In this document: positions 45,572-58,529 of the stretch, piece after piece
How the letters are laid out: every line of letters starts with the position of its first letter
Numbering within the stretch: position 1 is the stretch's first letter
Assembly: GCF_019931675.1 (NCBI RefSeq)
Contig: NZ_CP082922.1
Span: forward strand, 2,433,001-2,497,000
Direction of reading: 5' to 3'
Source of the DNA: Nocardioides rotundus
GTDB lineage: Bacteria; Actinomycetota; Actinomycetes; Propionibacteriales; Nocardioidaceae
DNA: 64,000 nt
Notes under the pieces: model-generated
What the model saw: the letters and a program-made list of their open reading frames with translations, nothing else
Databases searched by the model: none
What the model was told of the DNA's origin: nothing
Position numbers and translations under genes: made by a program

Positions 45572-46627
45572 TCAGGCGGTCCGCTCCGCCAGCTCCTCGA
45601 CCCGCGCCGCGATCGCCGCGTCATCGAGGTCGAGGTCCTCAAGGATCGTGTAGCGGTCCGGCCGGGTGCTGGGGGCCAGACGCACCGCCGCGGCGAACTG
45701 CTCAGCCGTGAGCCCCAGGTCGCGATGCGACCTCGGCAGCTCGTGCCGGGTCAGGGCGGCCGCGATCTCCTCGAAGCGCCGGTCCTCCCCGCGGAGCATG
45801 GTGGCGAACAGCGCACCGACCCCGGCGAGCTCACCGTGGCCCGCCGTACCCGGGAAGAGCTGGTCGACCGCGTGCAGCAGCTCGTGGCAGGCACCGCTGC
45901 AGGGGCGGGAGGAGCCGGCCACGGCCATCGCCATCCCCGAGAGCACCAGGGCCTCGGCGAGCACCACCAGGAACTCCTCGCTCTCGATCCCGTCGTCGCG
46001 GGCGATCACCGCCTCGGCACCGGTGCGGGCGAAGGCGACGGCCAGGCCGTCGATCGGCTCGCCCCGCGTCCGATGCGCCAGGTCCCAGTCCGCGATCGCC
46101 GAGAGGTTGCTCAGCACGTCGCCGACGCCGGCCCGCACCAGCGACGCGGGGGCGGCCTGCACGTAGTCGAGGTCGACCACGACCGCCAGGGGCATCGCCA
46201 CGCCGTAGGAGCCCTTGCCGTGCGCATGCTCCAGCGAGGCCACCGGCGAGGCGATGCCGTCGTGGGCCAGGTTCGTGGCGACGGCGACCATCGGCAGGCC
46301 CGCGCGGGTGGCGGCGTACTTGGCGACGTCGAGGGTCTTGCCGCCGCCGATCGCGACGACGGCGTCGTACCCCTTCTCGCCCAGGGCGGCCTGGAGTCGG
46401 CCGGCCTCGGCGAGGCTGGCGTCGTTGACCGAGATCACCTCCGCCTCCGGCAGCGAGGGCTCCAGGGTCGACCAGATCGCAGCGCCCTGGGACGGCCCCA
46501 CGGCCACCAGGACGCGTCCCGCCGTGGAGATGAACCGCTCGTGCAACAGCCGGTCCAGCCCCTCGACCGCCCCCCGCCGGATGTCCATGAACAGAGGACT
46601 GGGGAGCATCCTGCTCAGGACCGGCAC
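45572..46627 (-). CDS. Glycerol-1-phosphate dehydrogenase-like (iron-containing alcohol dehydrogenase family)
   Basis: A 351-residue member of the EgsA/AraM glycerol-1-phosphate dehydrogenase branch. It has NAD(P)-binding VVAIGGGKTLDVAKY, VATNLAHDGIASPVAS, and metal-site residues in GVGDVLSN, SGACHELLHAVDQL and GTAGHGELAGVG. Such enzymes reduce dihydroxyacetone phosphate to sn-glycerol-1-phosphate. GTG at 46627 has AGGAG eight bases upstream. A LicC-like cytidylyltransferase (48.8 kb) and a LicD-like transferase (55.1 kb) lie close by, suggesting it supplies the alcohol phosphate for glycan decoration. Substrate stereochemistry is inference. Confidence 0.82.
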   Translation of the reverse strand: MPVLSRMLPSPLFMDIRRGAVEGLDRLLHERFISTAGRVLVAVGPSQGAAIWSTLEPSLPEAEVISVNDASLAEAGRLQAALGEKGYDAVVAIGGGKTLDVAKYAATRAGLPMVAVATNLAHDGIASPVASLEHAHGKGSYGVAMPLAVVVDLDYVQAAPASLVRAGVGDVLSNLSAIADWDLAHRTRGEPIDGLAVAFARTGAEAVIARDDGIESEEFLVVLAEALVLSGMAMAVAGSSRPCSGACHELLHAVDQLFPGTAGHGELAGVGALFATMLRGEDRRFEEIAAALTRHELPRSHRDLGLTAEQFAAAVRLAPSTRPDRYTILEDLDLDDAAIAARVEELAERTA

Positions 46628-46678
46628 GGGCGTCTCCTCTCGATCGGGGACAACCTAGCGCGGCGGTCCCCCCTCGCC

Positions 46679-48643
46679 TCAGCCGGCGACATACCGGGAC
46701 TTACGGCGCACCTTCTTCCAGTTGGCCAGATAGGCCCGGTAGGCCGAGGAGGCGGTGAGCATCAGGGTGTTCTCGTCGCTGAACTGCAGGGCTCCGCCGG
46801 TCCAGTTCATCGAGCCGGTGAACACCCGGGTGGTCATCCGGTCCTTGCCGTACCCGCCCTTGACGAGCACCAGCTTCTGATGGCTGCGCACGTCGGGCAG
46901 CTCGTCGCCCCACAGGTCGTGCCGGCTGTCCCACAGCTCCAGCCTCCCGCGCTTGGCCGCGATCCGCAGCCGCGTGATCACCTTGCGCGAGGGGGCTCCG
47001 AGGTTGACCTTGACGTCGCAGCCCTTCTTGCCCAGCCGGACCAGCTGCCCGGCCAGCCGCTCGCCGCGCTTGCCGCTCCACCAGAACATCGACACGTGGA
47101 CCTTGGTGGCCACCTTCTTCATGGCGACCTTCTTCTTGCCCTTCTTGCCCTTCTTGGCCTTGTCGCCCTTCTTGGCCTTGTCGCCCTTCTTGGCCTTGTC
47201 GCCCTTCTTGCCCTTCGTGGCCTTCTTGCCCTGAGCGTCCGGTCGGGTCTTCACCGGCACCGAGGTCCGGCAGGTGATCTGCTCGAGCTCGGCCATGACC
47301 GGGTCCTTGCGCTTGTCCCCCTGGATGCGCGGGTAGAAGCGTGACTTGGTGCCCTTCTCCTTGAAGGTGAAGCCCCGCTTGGTGCCGATCTTCTCCCGGG
47401 TCATCTTCCGGTGCTGCTTGCGGTAGAGGCGGAACGACTTGGGAGCCGAGCGCATGGTCCACATGTCGTTCCAGCCCAGGTTCGCCCCGCCCTTGTTGAG
47501 GTTCGAGGAGCTCACCATCACCACGTTGCGCGCCCTGCCCGTCTCGGAGAACAGGTAGAACTTGCTGTGCATCGCCCCGTGCGCGCTGCGGCAGGCGTTC
47601 TTGCACATCTTCACGTAGCTGCCGTCCGGGCCCCAGGATGCCTTGCTGGACAGGTCGGCGCGCGCCATCCGCTTCGCCTTGCCGTAGGGGATCTGCCGGG
47701 TCTGCGGCCGCGCGGCCCTGCGGATCGCCTTGCGGGTCCGCTTGGCCAGCTCGGCGCGGGCCTTGGCCTTGCGCTTCTTCGCCTTGGCCTTGCGCTGCTG
47801 GGCCTTCTTCTCCGCCCGCTCGGCGCGCGCCTCCTTCTTGCGGAGCCGCTCCTTGCGCTTGTCGGCCTTCCACTTCCTGCGCTCGGCCTTGGACATCTTC
47901 GCCCACTTCTCGGCCCAGCGCTTCTGCCGCTTCTCGCGGGCCTCCTTCGCCTTCTTCGACCCGCGCTTCTTCTTCGCCTTGTCCGTACGGCGGTCGGCGC
48001 GCTTGTCCGCCTTCGCCTTGGCCCGCTTCGCCTTCGCGGCCCGGCGCTCGGCCTTGCGCTCCTGCTCGGCCTCGAACTTCTTCTTCACCCGCTTCACCAC
48101 GGCGGCGCGCTTGTCCGGGCGCAGGCCGTTGCAGCGTCCGGTCCGGGCCGGGAGCCGCTTGGTCTTGGTGACGGTCTTGTAGGTGGGCTTGTTCCGCTTG
48201 CCCTTCTTGCCGGCCTTCTTGCCCTTCTTGCCCTTGGCCGGCTTGACCAGCTTCTTCACCTCGACCTTGCGGGTCTGCACCCGGTTGTCGGCATTGAGGT
48301 ACTTGATCAGCTTCTTCGCCGGGCGGCCGTAGATCGACTCGTCCAGGATCACCCGGACCTTCACTCCGCGGCGGCAGGCGTCGATCAGTGCCTCGGTGGT
48401 GTCCCACCGGTCCATCAGGTAGGTGGTGGCCAGCACGGTCGACCCGGGCCGCGCGTTGCGGATGGCGCGATCCACCTTCTCCACGATCCGGTAGCGCTCG
48501 GCCTTCGCGCCCCACGGCTTGGGCACGTTGAAGGTGGCCCCGCCGTCGGGAGCCCAGGAGGGCTGGGCCTGAGCCGGGGCCGACACCACGGCCAATCCGC
48601 CCAGCAGCAGCGCCAGAGCGATCAACAGCCTTGCCTTGCGCAC
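46679..48643 (-). CDS. Exported phospholipase D-like protein with extremely Lys/Arg-rich insertions
   Basis: A 654-residue secreted protein with signal peptide (about 1-26) and two PLD-like half-sites. The first is H359-x-K361 in AMHSKFYLF with SSSNLNKGG; the second is H588-x-K590 in RSHQKLVLV with TGSMNWTGG. The Asp of a full HxKxxxxD motif is absent from both (Ser and Lys instead). Compared with its paralogue at 50.8 kb it has two polycationic insertions. One, at about 130-330, is coiled-coil-like and about half Lys/Arg by eye. The other, at about 470-512, is built partly from GDKAKK repeats. It may cleave or transfer a phosphodiester in a wall polymer while bound electrostatically. GTG start at 48643. 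Confidence 0.85.
   Translation of the reverse strand: MRKARLLIALALLLGGLAVVSAPAQAQPSWAPDGGATFNVPKPWGAKAERYRIVEKVDRAIRNARPGSTVLATTYLMDRWDTTEALIDACRRGVKVRVILDESIYGRPAKKLIKYLNADNRVQTRKVEVKKLVKPAKGKKGKKAGKKGKRNKPTYKTVTKTKRLPARTGRCNGLRPDKRAAVVKRVKKKFEAEQERKAERRAAKAKRAKAKADKRADRRTDKAKKKRGSKKAKEAREKRQKRWAEKWAKMSKAERRKWKADKRKERLRKKEARAERAEKKAQQRKAKAKKRKAKARAELAKRTRKAIRRAARPQTRQIPYGKAKRMARADLSSKASWGPDGSYVKMCKNACRSAHGAMHSKFYLFSETGRARNVVMVSSSNLNKGGANLGWNDMWTMRSAPKSFRLYRKQHRKMTREKIGTKRGFTFKEKGTKSRFYPRIQGDKRKDPVMAELEQITCRTSVPVKTRPDAQGKKATKGKKGDKAKKGDKAKKGDKAKKGKKGKKKVAMKKVATKVHVSMFWWSGKRGERLAGQLVRLGKKGCDVKVNLGAPSRKVITRLRIAAKRGRLELWDSRHDLWGDELPDVRSHQKLVLVKGGYGKDRMTTRVFTGSMNWTGGALQFSDENTLMLTASSAYRAYLANWKKVRRKSRYVAG
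47150..47203 (-). repeat. Three 18-bp tandem repeats encoding GDKAKK
   Basis: In-frame tandem copies of the plus-strand unit CTTCTTGGCCTTGTCGCC within the PLD-like gene encode GDKAKK three times (residues 481-498). This is a likely slippage-prone, length-variable site that keeps frame. Confidence 0.85.
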
Positions 48644-48803
48644 GATGGAAACCCCACTGACGGTGAGTTGTCTGGTCTCGACCAGCCACCATCAGGTCCC
48701 CCCAACGGCACCCGTGGTGTTACCTGTGGGGCCAGTGGTTTTGGAGTCTAGTAGTGGGAACACCTGGGGAGGTGCACATCGCGTCCCCGGTGTGTCCTCG
48801 GGA

Positions 48804-49538
48804 TCAGTACCGGGTGGCGACGGTCCGGGCGATCGCCAGGTCGTCGTGGTTGTCGACCTCCACCCAGGGGGTGCCCTCGGGGATCGGCGCGAGCGAGATC
48901 CTCTCGCCCCGGTTCACCAGCTCCTGGTAGCCGTCCTCGTAGTAGAGGTCCGGGTCGCGCTCGAAGGTGGCCTGCAGCGCGTCGGCCAGCCGCGGCACGA
49001 TGGAGGCCTCGATCAGGCTGGCGCCGATGTACTCCCCCATCGCGGAGTCGGGATCCATGAGCTTGGTGATCCTGCTCAGATGCCCGGCCTCGTCGACCTG
49101 CATCTTCATCTCCTCGTCCGCGAGCCGCTTGTGCACGTCCGCCGCCAGCAGCAGCTCGGGGCCGCGCGCGGCCAGCAGGGTCTCCTCCACCGACACCGGG
49201 TGCACCGTGTCGCCGTTGACCATGAGTACGCCGTCGGCCATCTCCTCGCGGGCGCACCACATCGAGTAGGCGTTGTTCCAGATCTCCGCCTTGTCGTTGA
49301 ACACCAGCTTCAGGCGCACGCCGTACCGCTTCTCCAGCGACGCCTGCCGCTCGCGTACGGCGTCGGCGGCGTAGCCGACCACCACCACGACGTCGCGCAG
49401 GTCGACGGCCGCGAGGTTGTGCAGGGCGATGTCGAGCACGGTGTCCTCGCCCCGCACGGGCACCAGCGTCTTGGGCAGCGTGTCCGTGTACGGCCGCAGC
49501 CGACGCCCCGCCCCTGCGGCGAGCACCATCCCGATCAC
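48804..49538 (-). CDS. LicC-like nucleotidyltransferase (phosphocholine cytidylyltransferase family)
   Basis: A 244-residue GT-A-fold nucleotidyltransferase. Its N-terminal GMVLAAGAGRRLRPYT and PKTLVPV are followed by NDKAEIWNNAYSMW, VLMVNGDTVHP, GEYIGASLIEA and the closing WVEVDNHDDLAIAR. The NNxYSxW and VDNxDDL patterns are those of LicC-type cytidylyltransferases rather than RmlA-type sugar enzymes. It probably makes a CDP-alcohol (CDP-choline or CDP-glycerol). GTG at 49538 has AGGAGGA five bases upstream. It sits near the dehydrogenase and LicD-like genes that would make and use the product. Confidence 0.85.
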   Translation of the reverse strand: MIGMVLAAGAGRRLRPYTDTLPKTLVPVRGEDTVLDIALHNLAAVDLRDVVVVVGYAADAVRERQASLEKRYGVRLKLVFNDKAEIWNNAYSMWCAREEMADGVLMVNGDTVHPVSVEETLLAARGPELLLAADVHKRLADEEMKMQVDEAGHLSRITKLMDPDSAMGEYIGASLIEASIVPRLADALQATFERDPDLYYEDGYQELVNRGERISLAPIPEGTPWVEVDNHDDLAIARTVATRY

Positions 49539-49698
49539 AGCAATCCTCCTCGTGTCATCGCCCCGGTACGCCGGGGCGATGAGGGAGCCTAGCCGAGCCG
49601 GTGGGGCGCGACGCACGGGCGTGAGGCCTCGCGGACGAGCACCCCGGCGTGTGCGACGCTGTGCGCACCATCTCGCACTCCAAGGGGGCACACGCCGC

Positions 49699-50850
49699 AT
49701 GGCCGACCGGGTCTTCTTCCACATCGGACTGCCGAAGAGCGGCACGACCTACCTACAGACGATCATGTGGCAGAACCGGGAGCTGCTGCGACGCCAGGGC
49801 CTCCTCTACCCCGGCCGGAAGCGGATGGAGCACTACCACGCCTTCCGTCAGGCCCAGGGGGCGCCGCTCAGCGAGCTCGCCGGCAACGGCGACGTGTGGG
49901 GCAGGTTCACCCAGCGCCTCGCGGCGTGGAACGGGACGGGCCTGCTCTCCCACGAGTTCTGGTCCATGCTCGACGCCGACGAGGCGCGCAGCGCCATCGA
50001 GGACCTGGCCCCCGCCGAGGTCGAGGTGGTCATCACCGTCCGCGACTACGTCCGACAGTTCCCCGCCGTGTGGCAGGAGTCGCTGAAGATGCTGTCCCAG
50101 GACAGCTTCGACGAGTTCATGGACAAGGCGTTCGCGCGGCGGCTCCCCGGCCCGTGGAGCTGGCGGACCCAGGACGTGGTCGCGGTCGCCGACCGGTGGG
50201 CACGGGCGGTGGGCGACCCCTCCCGGGTCCACCTGGTCACCCTGCCGCCGGCCGGGGCGCCGCGCGAGCTGCTGTGGCAGCGTTGGCGCGAGGTCCTCGG
50301 CTTCGACGACACCGGCTTCGACATGTCGCTGGCGGTGGGCAACGAGTCGCTCGGCGCGCCGCAGGCCGCGCTGCTGCACGACGTGAAGCCCTACCTCTCC
50401 GACCCGTTGAGCTCCCGGCCCGAGTTCCACCGCTGGGTGCGGCAGTACTTCGGCCACGAGGTGCTGGTGCCGCAGAACGGCCCGCGCTTCGGGATGCGTC
50501 CCGAGCAGGCGCTGCGGATGCGGGACCTGTCCCTGGCCGCCGTGGACGAGCTCGGCCGGACCGGCTACCCGGTGACAGGCGACCTGCAGGATCTGGTGCC
50601 TCCCGCCGACCCCGAGGTGCGCCCCTCACCGGACGAGGTCAGCGAGTCCGAGCGACTACAGGTGGCCGGCCGGGCGATCGACCAGATGATCCGCGACGTC
50701 CGCGACCTCACCCGCGAGCGGGACCGGCTGCTGGCCCAGCAGAGCCGCAGGACCGGAATGTCCGCCCCTGCCGGGAACGGAACCGCCCGGGTCCGCAGGC
50801 TCGCGAACGGCCTGCGCACCCGGGCGGGTCGGCTGCTTGCTCAGCGGTAG
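49699..50850 (+). CDS. Sulfotransferase-like P-loop protein (first copy)
   Basis: A 383-residue protein whose N-terminus FFHIGLPKSGTTYLQ is the 5'-phosphosulfate-binding loop of PAPS-dependent sulfotransferases. A later VVITVRDYVRQFPAVWQES is in the position of the 3'-phosphate-binding motif, although its usual Ser is not evident. The C-terminal quarter is helical and charged (SERLQVAGRAIDQMIRDVRD). No signal peptide, so it would act in the cytosol on a glycan precursor. ATG at 49699. A paralogue starts at 53617. Its last 10 bases overlap the end of the opposite PLD-like gene. Confidence 0.75.
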   Translation: MADRVFFHIGLPKSGTTYLQTIMWQNRELLRRQGLLYPGRKRMEHYHAFRQAQGAPLSELAGNGDVWGRFTQRLAAWNGTGLLSHEFWSMLDADEARSAIEDLAPAEVEVVITVRDYVRQFPAVWQESLKMLSQDSFDEFMDKAFARRLPGPWSWRTQDVVAVADRWARAVGDPSRVHLVTLPPAGAPRELLWQRWREVLGFDDTGFDMSLAVGNESLGAPQAALLHDVKPYLSDPLSSRPEFHRWVRQYFGHEVLVPQNGPRFGMRPEQALRMRDLSLAAVDELGRTGYPVTGDLQDLVPPADPEVRPSPDEVSESERLQVAGRAIDQMIRDVRDLTRERDRLLAQQSRRTGMSAPAGNGTARVRRLANGLRTRAGRLLAQR

Positions 50851-52142
50851 CGCTTGGAGAAGTTCCGGATGCGCTCCCACTGCTTGCGGTACGGCGCGTA
50901 GGCGACGTCGCCGGTGATGTTGAGGGTGTTCTCGTCGCTGTAGGTCAGCGCGCCGCCGGTCCAGTTCATCGAACCGGTGGTGACCCAGCGGATCTTGCGG
51001 TTGCTGCCCATGGCGCCGCGCACCATGACCGACTTCATGTGCGTGCGCACGTCGGGCAGCGAGTCGCCGGTGTAGTTCTTCCGGCTGTCCCACAGCTGGA
51101 TCACGCCGCGGCGGGCCGCCAGGCGCAGCTTGCCGATGATCTCCTTCGTCGGCGCGCCGACGATGATCTTCACCGTGCACCCGTTGCGCCCGAGCGAGAG
51201 CAGCTTGTCGGCGAGCCAGTTGCCGCGCTTGCCGCCCCACCAGAACATCGACACGTTCACCTGGGTGCGACCGAACCCGCTCCAGCACTTGATCTTGTTC
51301 AGGTCCGCGAGCACCGGGTCCTTGGCCTTGCCGGCCCCGATGATCGGGTAGAAGCGGCTGACGAACGGGCCGTCGACGTACTGGTTGCGCGAGGTCGAGG
51401 CCCGCTGCTCACGGGTCATCGCCAGGTGCTGCGCCTGGTACTTCGCGAAGCTGCCCGGACGACGCTTCATCGTCCACATGTCGTTCCAGCCCTTGGAGGC
51501 GCCGCCCTTGTTGAGGTTCGACGAGCTCACCATGATCACGTTGTTGGCCGAGCCGGTCTTGGAGAAGGCGAAGAACTTGTCGTGCATGGCGCCGTTGCCA
51601 CTGCGGCAGGCGGCCTTGCACTGGTAGACGTAGCTCTTGTCCTGACCCCAGGACCACTCGGTGCCGAGCCGGGTGGTGACGCTGTTCAGCGCCTGGGTGC
51701 GGGTCAGCGGCTCGTCCAGGTTCTGCACCTGGCCGCGGGCCATGGTGCGGGTCCGGGTGTTGCACGGGCCGGCCTTCGGGCCGTCGCCGGTGCGGTTGTC
51801 GGCGTTGAGCGCCTTGATCACCCGGCGGGCCGGGGCGTCCTTGACGCCGCTGTCCAGCAGCACCCGCACCGAGACGCCCCGCTTGCAGGCATTGATCAGC
51901 CGGTCGGCGGTGATGTCGCGGTCCAGGAAGTAGCTCGTGATCAGGATCGTCTCGCCCCGGGGCGTGCGGGCGATCGCCTCCTCGACCTTCTTGATGATCC
52001 GGTAGCGGGCGTCATACCCGCCCCACGGCGCAGGCGTGTTGAACGTCGCGCCGCCGGCCGGCTCCCAGGCATTGGCCGGGGTGGCCATGAACAGGGTGCT
52101 CAGCACTGCCAGCACAGTGCTGAGCAAGGCGAACTTCTTCAC
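50841..52142 (-). CDS. Exported phospholipase D-like protein (compact paralogue)
   Basis: A 433-residue secreted protein with signal peptide (about 1-25, ending TPANA) and two PLD-like half-sites: H187-x-K189 (GAMHDKFFAF, SSSNLNKGG) and H368-x-K370 (RTHMKSVMV, TGSMNWTGG). The Asp of HKD is replaced by Ser and Arg. Two Cys pairs (CKAAC and C127/C286 region) may form disulfides. It aligns end to end with the 46.7-48.6 kb protein except for that protein's Lys-rich insertions. It could act on phosphodiesters of a wall glycopolymer. GTG start at 52142 with GGGGGAGA upstream. Confidence 0.85.
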   Translation of the reverse strand: MKKFALLSTVLAVLSTLFMATPANAWEPAGGATFNTPAPWGGYDARYRIIKKVEEAIARTPRGETILITSYFLDRDITADRLINACKRGVSVRVLLDSGVKDAPARRVIKALNADNRTGDGPKAGPCNTRTRTMARGQVQNLDEPLTRTQALNSVTTRLGTEWSWGQDKSYVYQCKAACRSGNGAMHDKFFAFSKTGSANNVIMVSSSNLNKGGASKGWNDMWTMKRRPGSFAKYQAQHLAMTREQRASTSRNQYVDGPFVSRFYPIIGAGKAKDPVLADLNKIKCWSGFGRTQVNVSMFWWGGKRGNWLADKLLSLGRNGCTVKIIVGAPTKEIIGKLRLAARRGVIQLWDSRKNYTGDSLPDVRTHMKSVMVRGAMGSNRKIRWVTTGSMNWTGGALTYSDENTLNITGDVAYAPYRKQWERIRNFSKRYR

Positions 52143-52179
52143 GGTGGAATCTCCCCCAGAGCATTGAGTACAGATCGGG

Positions 52180-52198
52180 TGGTCGCGTACGGCGACCA
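52180..52198. promoter_or_regulatory. Hairpin between glf and the PLD-like gene
   Basis: Arms TGGTCGC/GCGACCA around GTACG, 38 bases upstream of the PLD-like start and about 90 bases past the glf stop on the same strand. It could end the glf transcript or regulate the PLD-like gene; there is no T-tract. Confidence 0.35.
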
Positions 52199-52287
52199 GC
52201 GCACCCGCAACACTGTAAGTGACGCGGACGCGTTATAGGACGTCCGGGCGCGGCGATTGGTTGTGAGCCGCGATACGCCGCGACGGG

Positions 52288-56665
<4,378 letters not shown>

Positions 56666-56681
56666 GGTGCTCGGGATGCTA

Positions 56682-57599
56682 CTACCGGGAAGCGGGGCGA
56701 CCACCCCGACCCTCCGGCGTACGCGGCATCCTGCGGGCGTCCCGCAGGGCGGCCATCACATTGCGCGCCTCGGCCCGCCCGCCGCGCAGCGGCGCCAGCG
56801 CCAGGACACCCGCGGTGATGAGGTACGGCTTGGCCCGGACCAGGGCGTTCTGCCCGTGCCGCCGGTGCACCGCGAACAGGTTGCGGTACATGTAATAGCC
56901 CTTCCAGCCGTCCAGCGCGTGCTGCTGGTCGAAGTCGAGCTGGCGCACGAGTACGGCGTCCCGCACAGCCCAGATCGTGCGGCCGGCCGCCCGGGCCCGC
57001 AGGGCGTAGTCGCAGTCGTCGTAGAAGATGAAGAACCAGGCGTCGGGCAGGCCGATCTCCTCCACCACCCGGCGGCGGATCATGAAGCCCTCGAACGCGA
57101 CGTTCTCGACCGGGAGCAGCGCCGGCATCTCGGCCCGGCTGGAGTAGGTGCTGTCCACCGAGGCGGTCTTGGGCCGGATCGCCAACGGGTTGGCGAGATC
57201 GAAGCGGATCGCGCTCTTCTCCACCAGGCGACCCTGCCGGTCCTCCCGCACCGCCATCAGGCAGTCCTCGTCCACCGACATCAGCACCTCGAGGCACTCC
57301 GGGACGGGGACCACGTCGTCGTCCATCAGCCACAGCCGGTCGTAGCCGGCCCGGGTCGCCTCCTCCGCACCCCGGTGGAAGCCGCCGGCCCCGCCCGTGT
57401 TCTCCTCCAGCCGCAGCACCCGCAGCGGCAGGTCGGTGCGTGCCGCCAGCACCTCGGCGGTGTCGTCGGTGCTGGCGTTGTCCACCACCCACACCGCGTC
57501 CGGCGGATGCGTCTGCGCCGCCAGCCCGTCGAGCATCCCGGTCAGCAGCGCGGACCGGTTGTAGGTCACCACGACCACCGCGACCGTCTCCCCGGTCAC
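56682..57599 (-). CDS. GT2 glycosyltransferase (galactofuranosyl/rhamnosyl type)
   Basis: A 305-residue GT-A enzyme with VVVVTYNRSALL, WVVDNASTDDTAEV, NTGGAGGFHRGAEEA, the metal-binding LWLMDDDVVP and acceptor-site FFIFYDDCDYALRARAAG. The GGAGGFxRG loop is shared with the GlfT family and the next gene. GTG at 57599 overlaps the upstream gene's stop by four bases. It probably adds an early or branching sugar in the same glycopolymer; sugar identity is not readable. Confidence 0.87.
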   Translation of the reverse strand: MTGETVAVVVVTYNRSALLTGMLDGLAAQTHPPDAVWVVDNASTDDTAEVLAARTDLPLRVLRLEENTGGAGGFHRGAEEATRAGYDRLWLMDDDVVPVPECLEVLMSVDEDCLMAVREDRQGRLVEKSAIRFDLANPLAIRPKTASVDSTYSSRAEMPALLPVENVAFEGFMIRRRVVEEIGLPDAWFFIFYDDCDYALRARAAGRTIWAVRDAVLVRQLDFDQQHALDGWKGYYMYRNLFAVHRRHGQNALVRAKPYLITAGVLALAPLRGGRAEARNVMAALRDARRMPRTPEGRGGRPASR

Positions 57600-58513
57600 G
57601 GCAGGAACCTCCGGTGACCGGTGAAGTCGCCGCGCAGCCCGTCGCGCATCGCCTGCAGCGAGAGCCGCAGGCGGGCCGGGCTGGGCCGGGTGAAGGTGTA
57701 GAACCACAGCGTCTTCGCGACGAACGCGGCCGCGTGCAGGGGGCCGGCGTACTCCTTGAGGTTGAGCAGGTTGTTGCGCGCCATGCTGTAGTGCTTCAGG
57801 TCGCTGGGGCTGTGGTTGTACGTCGTCCTGCCGAACGCCATCGGGGTGCCGAGCTCCCCCACCGTGGGATGGCGCAGCACGGCGTCGGCCACCGTGGCGG
57901 TCCGGGCCCCGGCGCGCATCGCCCGGAGCCGGTACTCGTGGTCGTCGCCCCAGATGAAGAACTCCTCGCGGACCGAGCCGATCCGCGTCACCAGCTCGCG
58001 GGTGACCAGCACCCCGTTGAAGGGGATCACCACGTCGCGCACCAGTCCGTCGCGGTCAGCGGCGGCCCGCACCTGCGCCAGCGTGGTGAGCGCCTTCGAG
58101 CGACCGGGCGGGCGGATCGGGAAGACCAGCCGGTCCGGATCAAGCTCGTCGACCACGACCGGGCCCCAGAAGTCCAGGGCGCCGTCGTGCTCGAGCAGGG
58201 TCGCCAGGCAGTCCGGCTCGGGCAGGCCGTCGTCGTCCATCAGCCACACCAGGTCGGCGCCCGCCTCGACCGCCGCGAGCAGGCCTCGGTGGAACCCACC
58301 GGCGCCGCCGGTGTTGGTCTCCAGCAGGATCGACCGCAGATCCTCCTGCCCGCGCAGCCAGTCGCCGGTGCCGTCGGTGGAGGCGTTGTCGACCACCAGG
58401 ACGCCGGCCAGGCCGGGGGTCTCGCGCAGCCGCGCGACCAGTCGCCGGAGCAGCTCGAGGCGGTTGAAGGTGACCACCACCGCGAGCACGCGCGGTGGGG
58501 CGGATCGGGTCAC
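57596..58513 (-). CDS. GT2 glycosyltransferase (second, galactofuranosyl/rhamnosyl type)
   Basis: A 305-residue GT2 with AVVVTFNRLELL, VVDNASTDGTGDWL, NTGGAGGFHRGLLAA, LVWLMDDDGLP, and EFFIWGDDHEYRLRAMRAG as base/acceptor site, then basic C-terminal helices. It is similar in size and layout to the coupled downstream enzyme, so the pair may make a two-sugar linker or alternate linkages as GlfT1 does. GTG start at 58513, 16 bases downstream of the LCP gene on the same strand. Confidence 0.88.
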   Translation of the reverse strand: MTRSAPPRVLAVVVTFNRLELLRRLVARLRETPGLAGVLVVDNASTDGTGDWLRGQEDLRSILLETNTGGAGGFHRGLLAAVEAGADLVWLMDDDGLPEPDCLATLLEHDGALDFWGPVVVDELDPDRLVFPIRPPGRSKALTTLAQVRAAADRDGLVRDVVIPFNGVLVTRELVTRIGSVREEFFIWGDDHEYRLRAMRAGARTATVADAVLRHPTVGELGTPMAFGRTTYNHSPSDLKHYSMARNNLLNLKEYAGPLHAAAFVAKTLWFYTFTRPSPARLRLSLQAMRDGLRGDFTGHRRFLP

Positions 58514-58529
58514 GCGGACACCCTACGGC

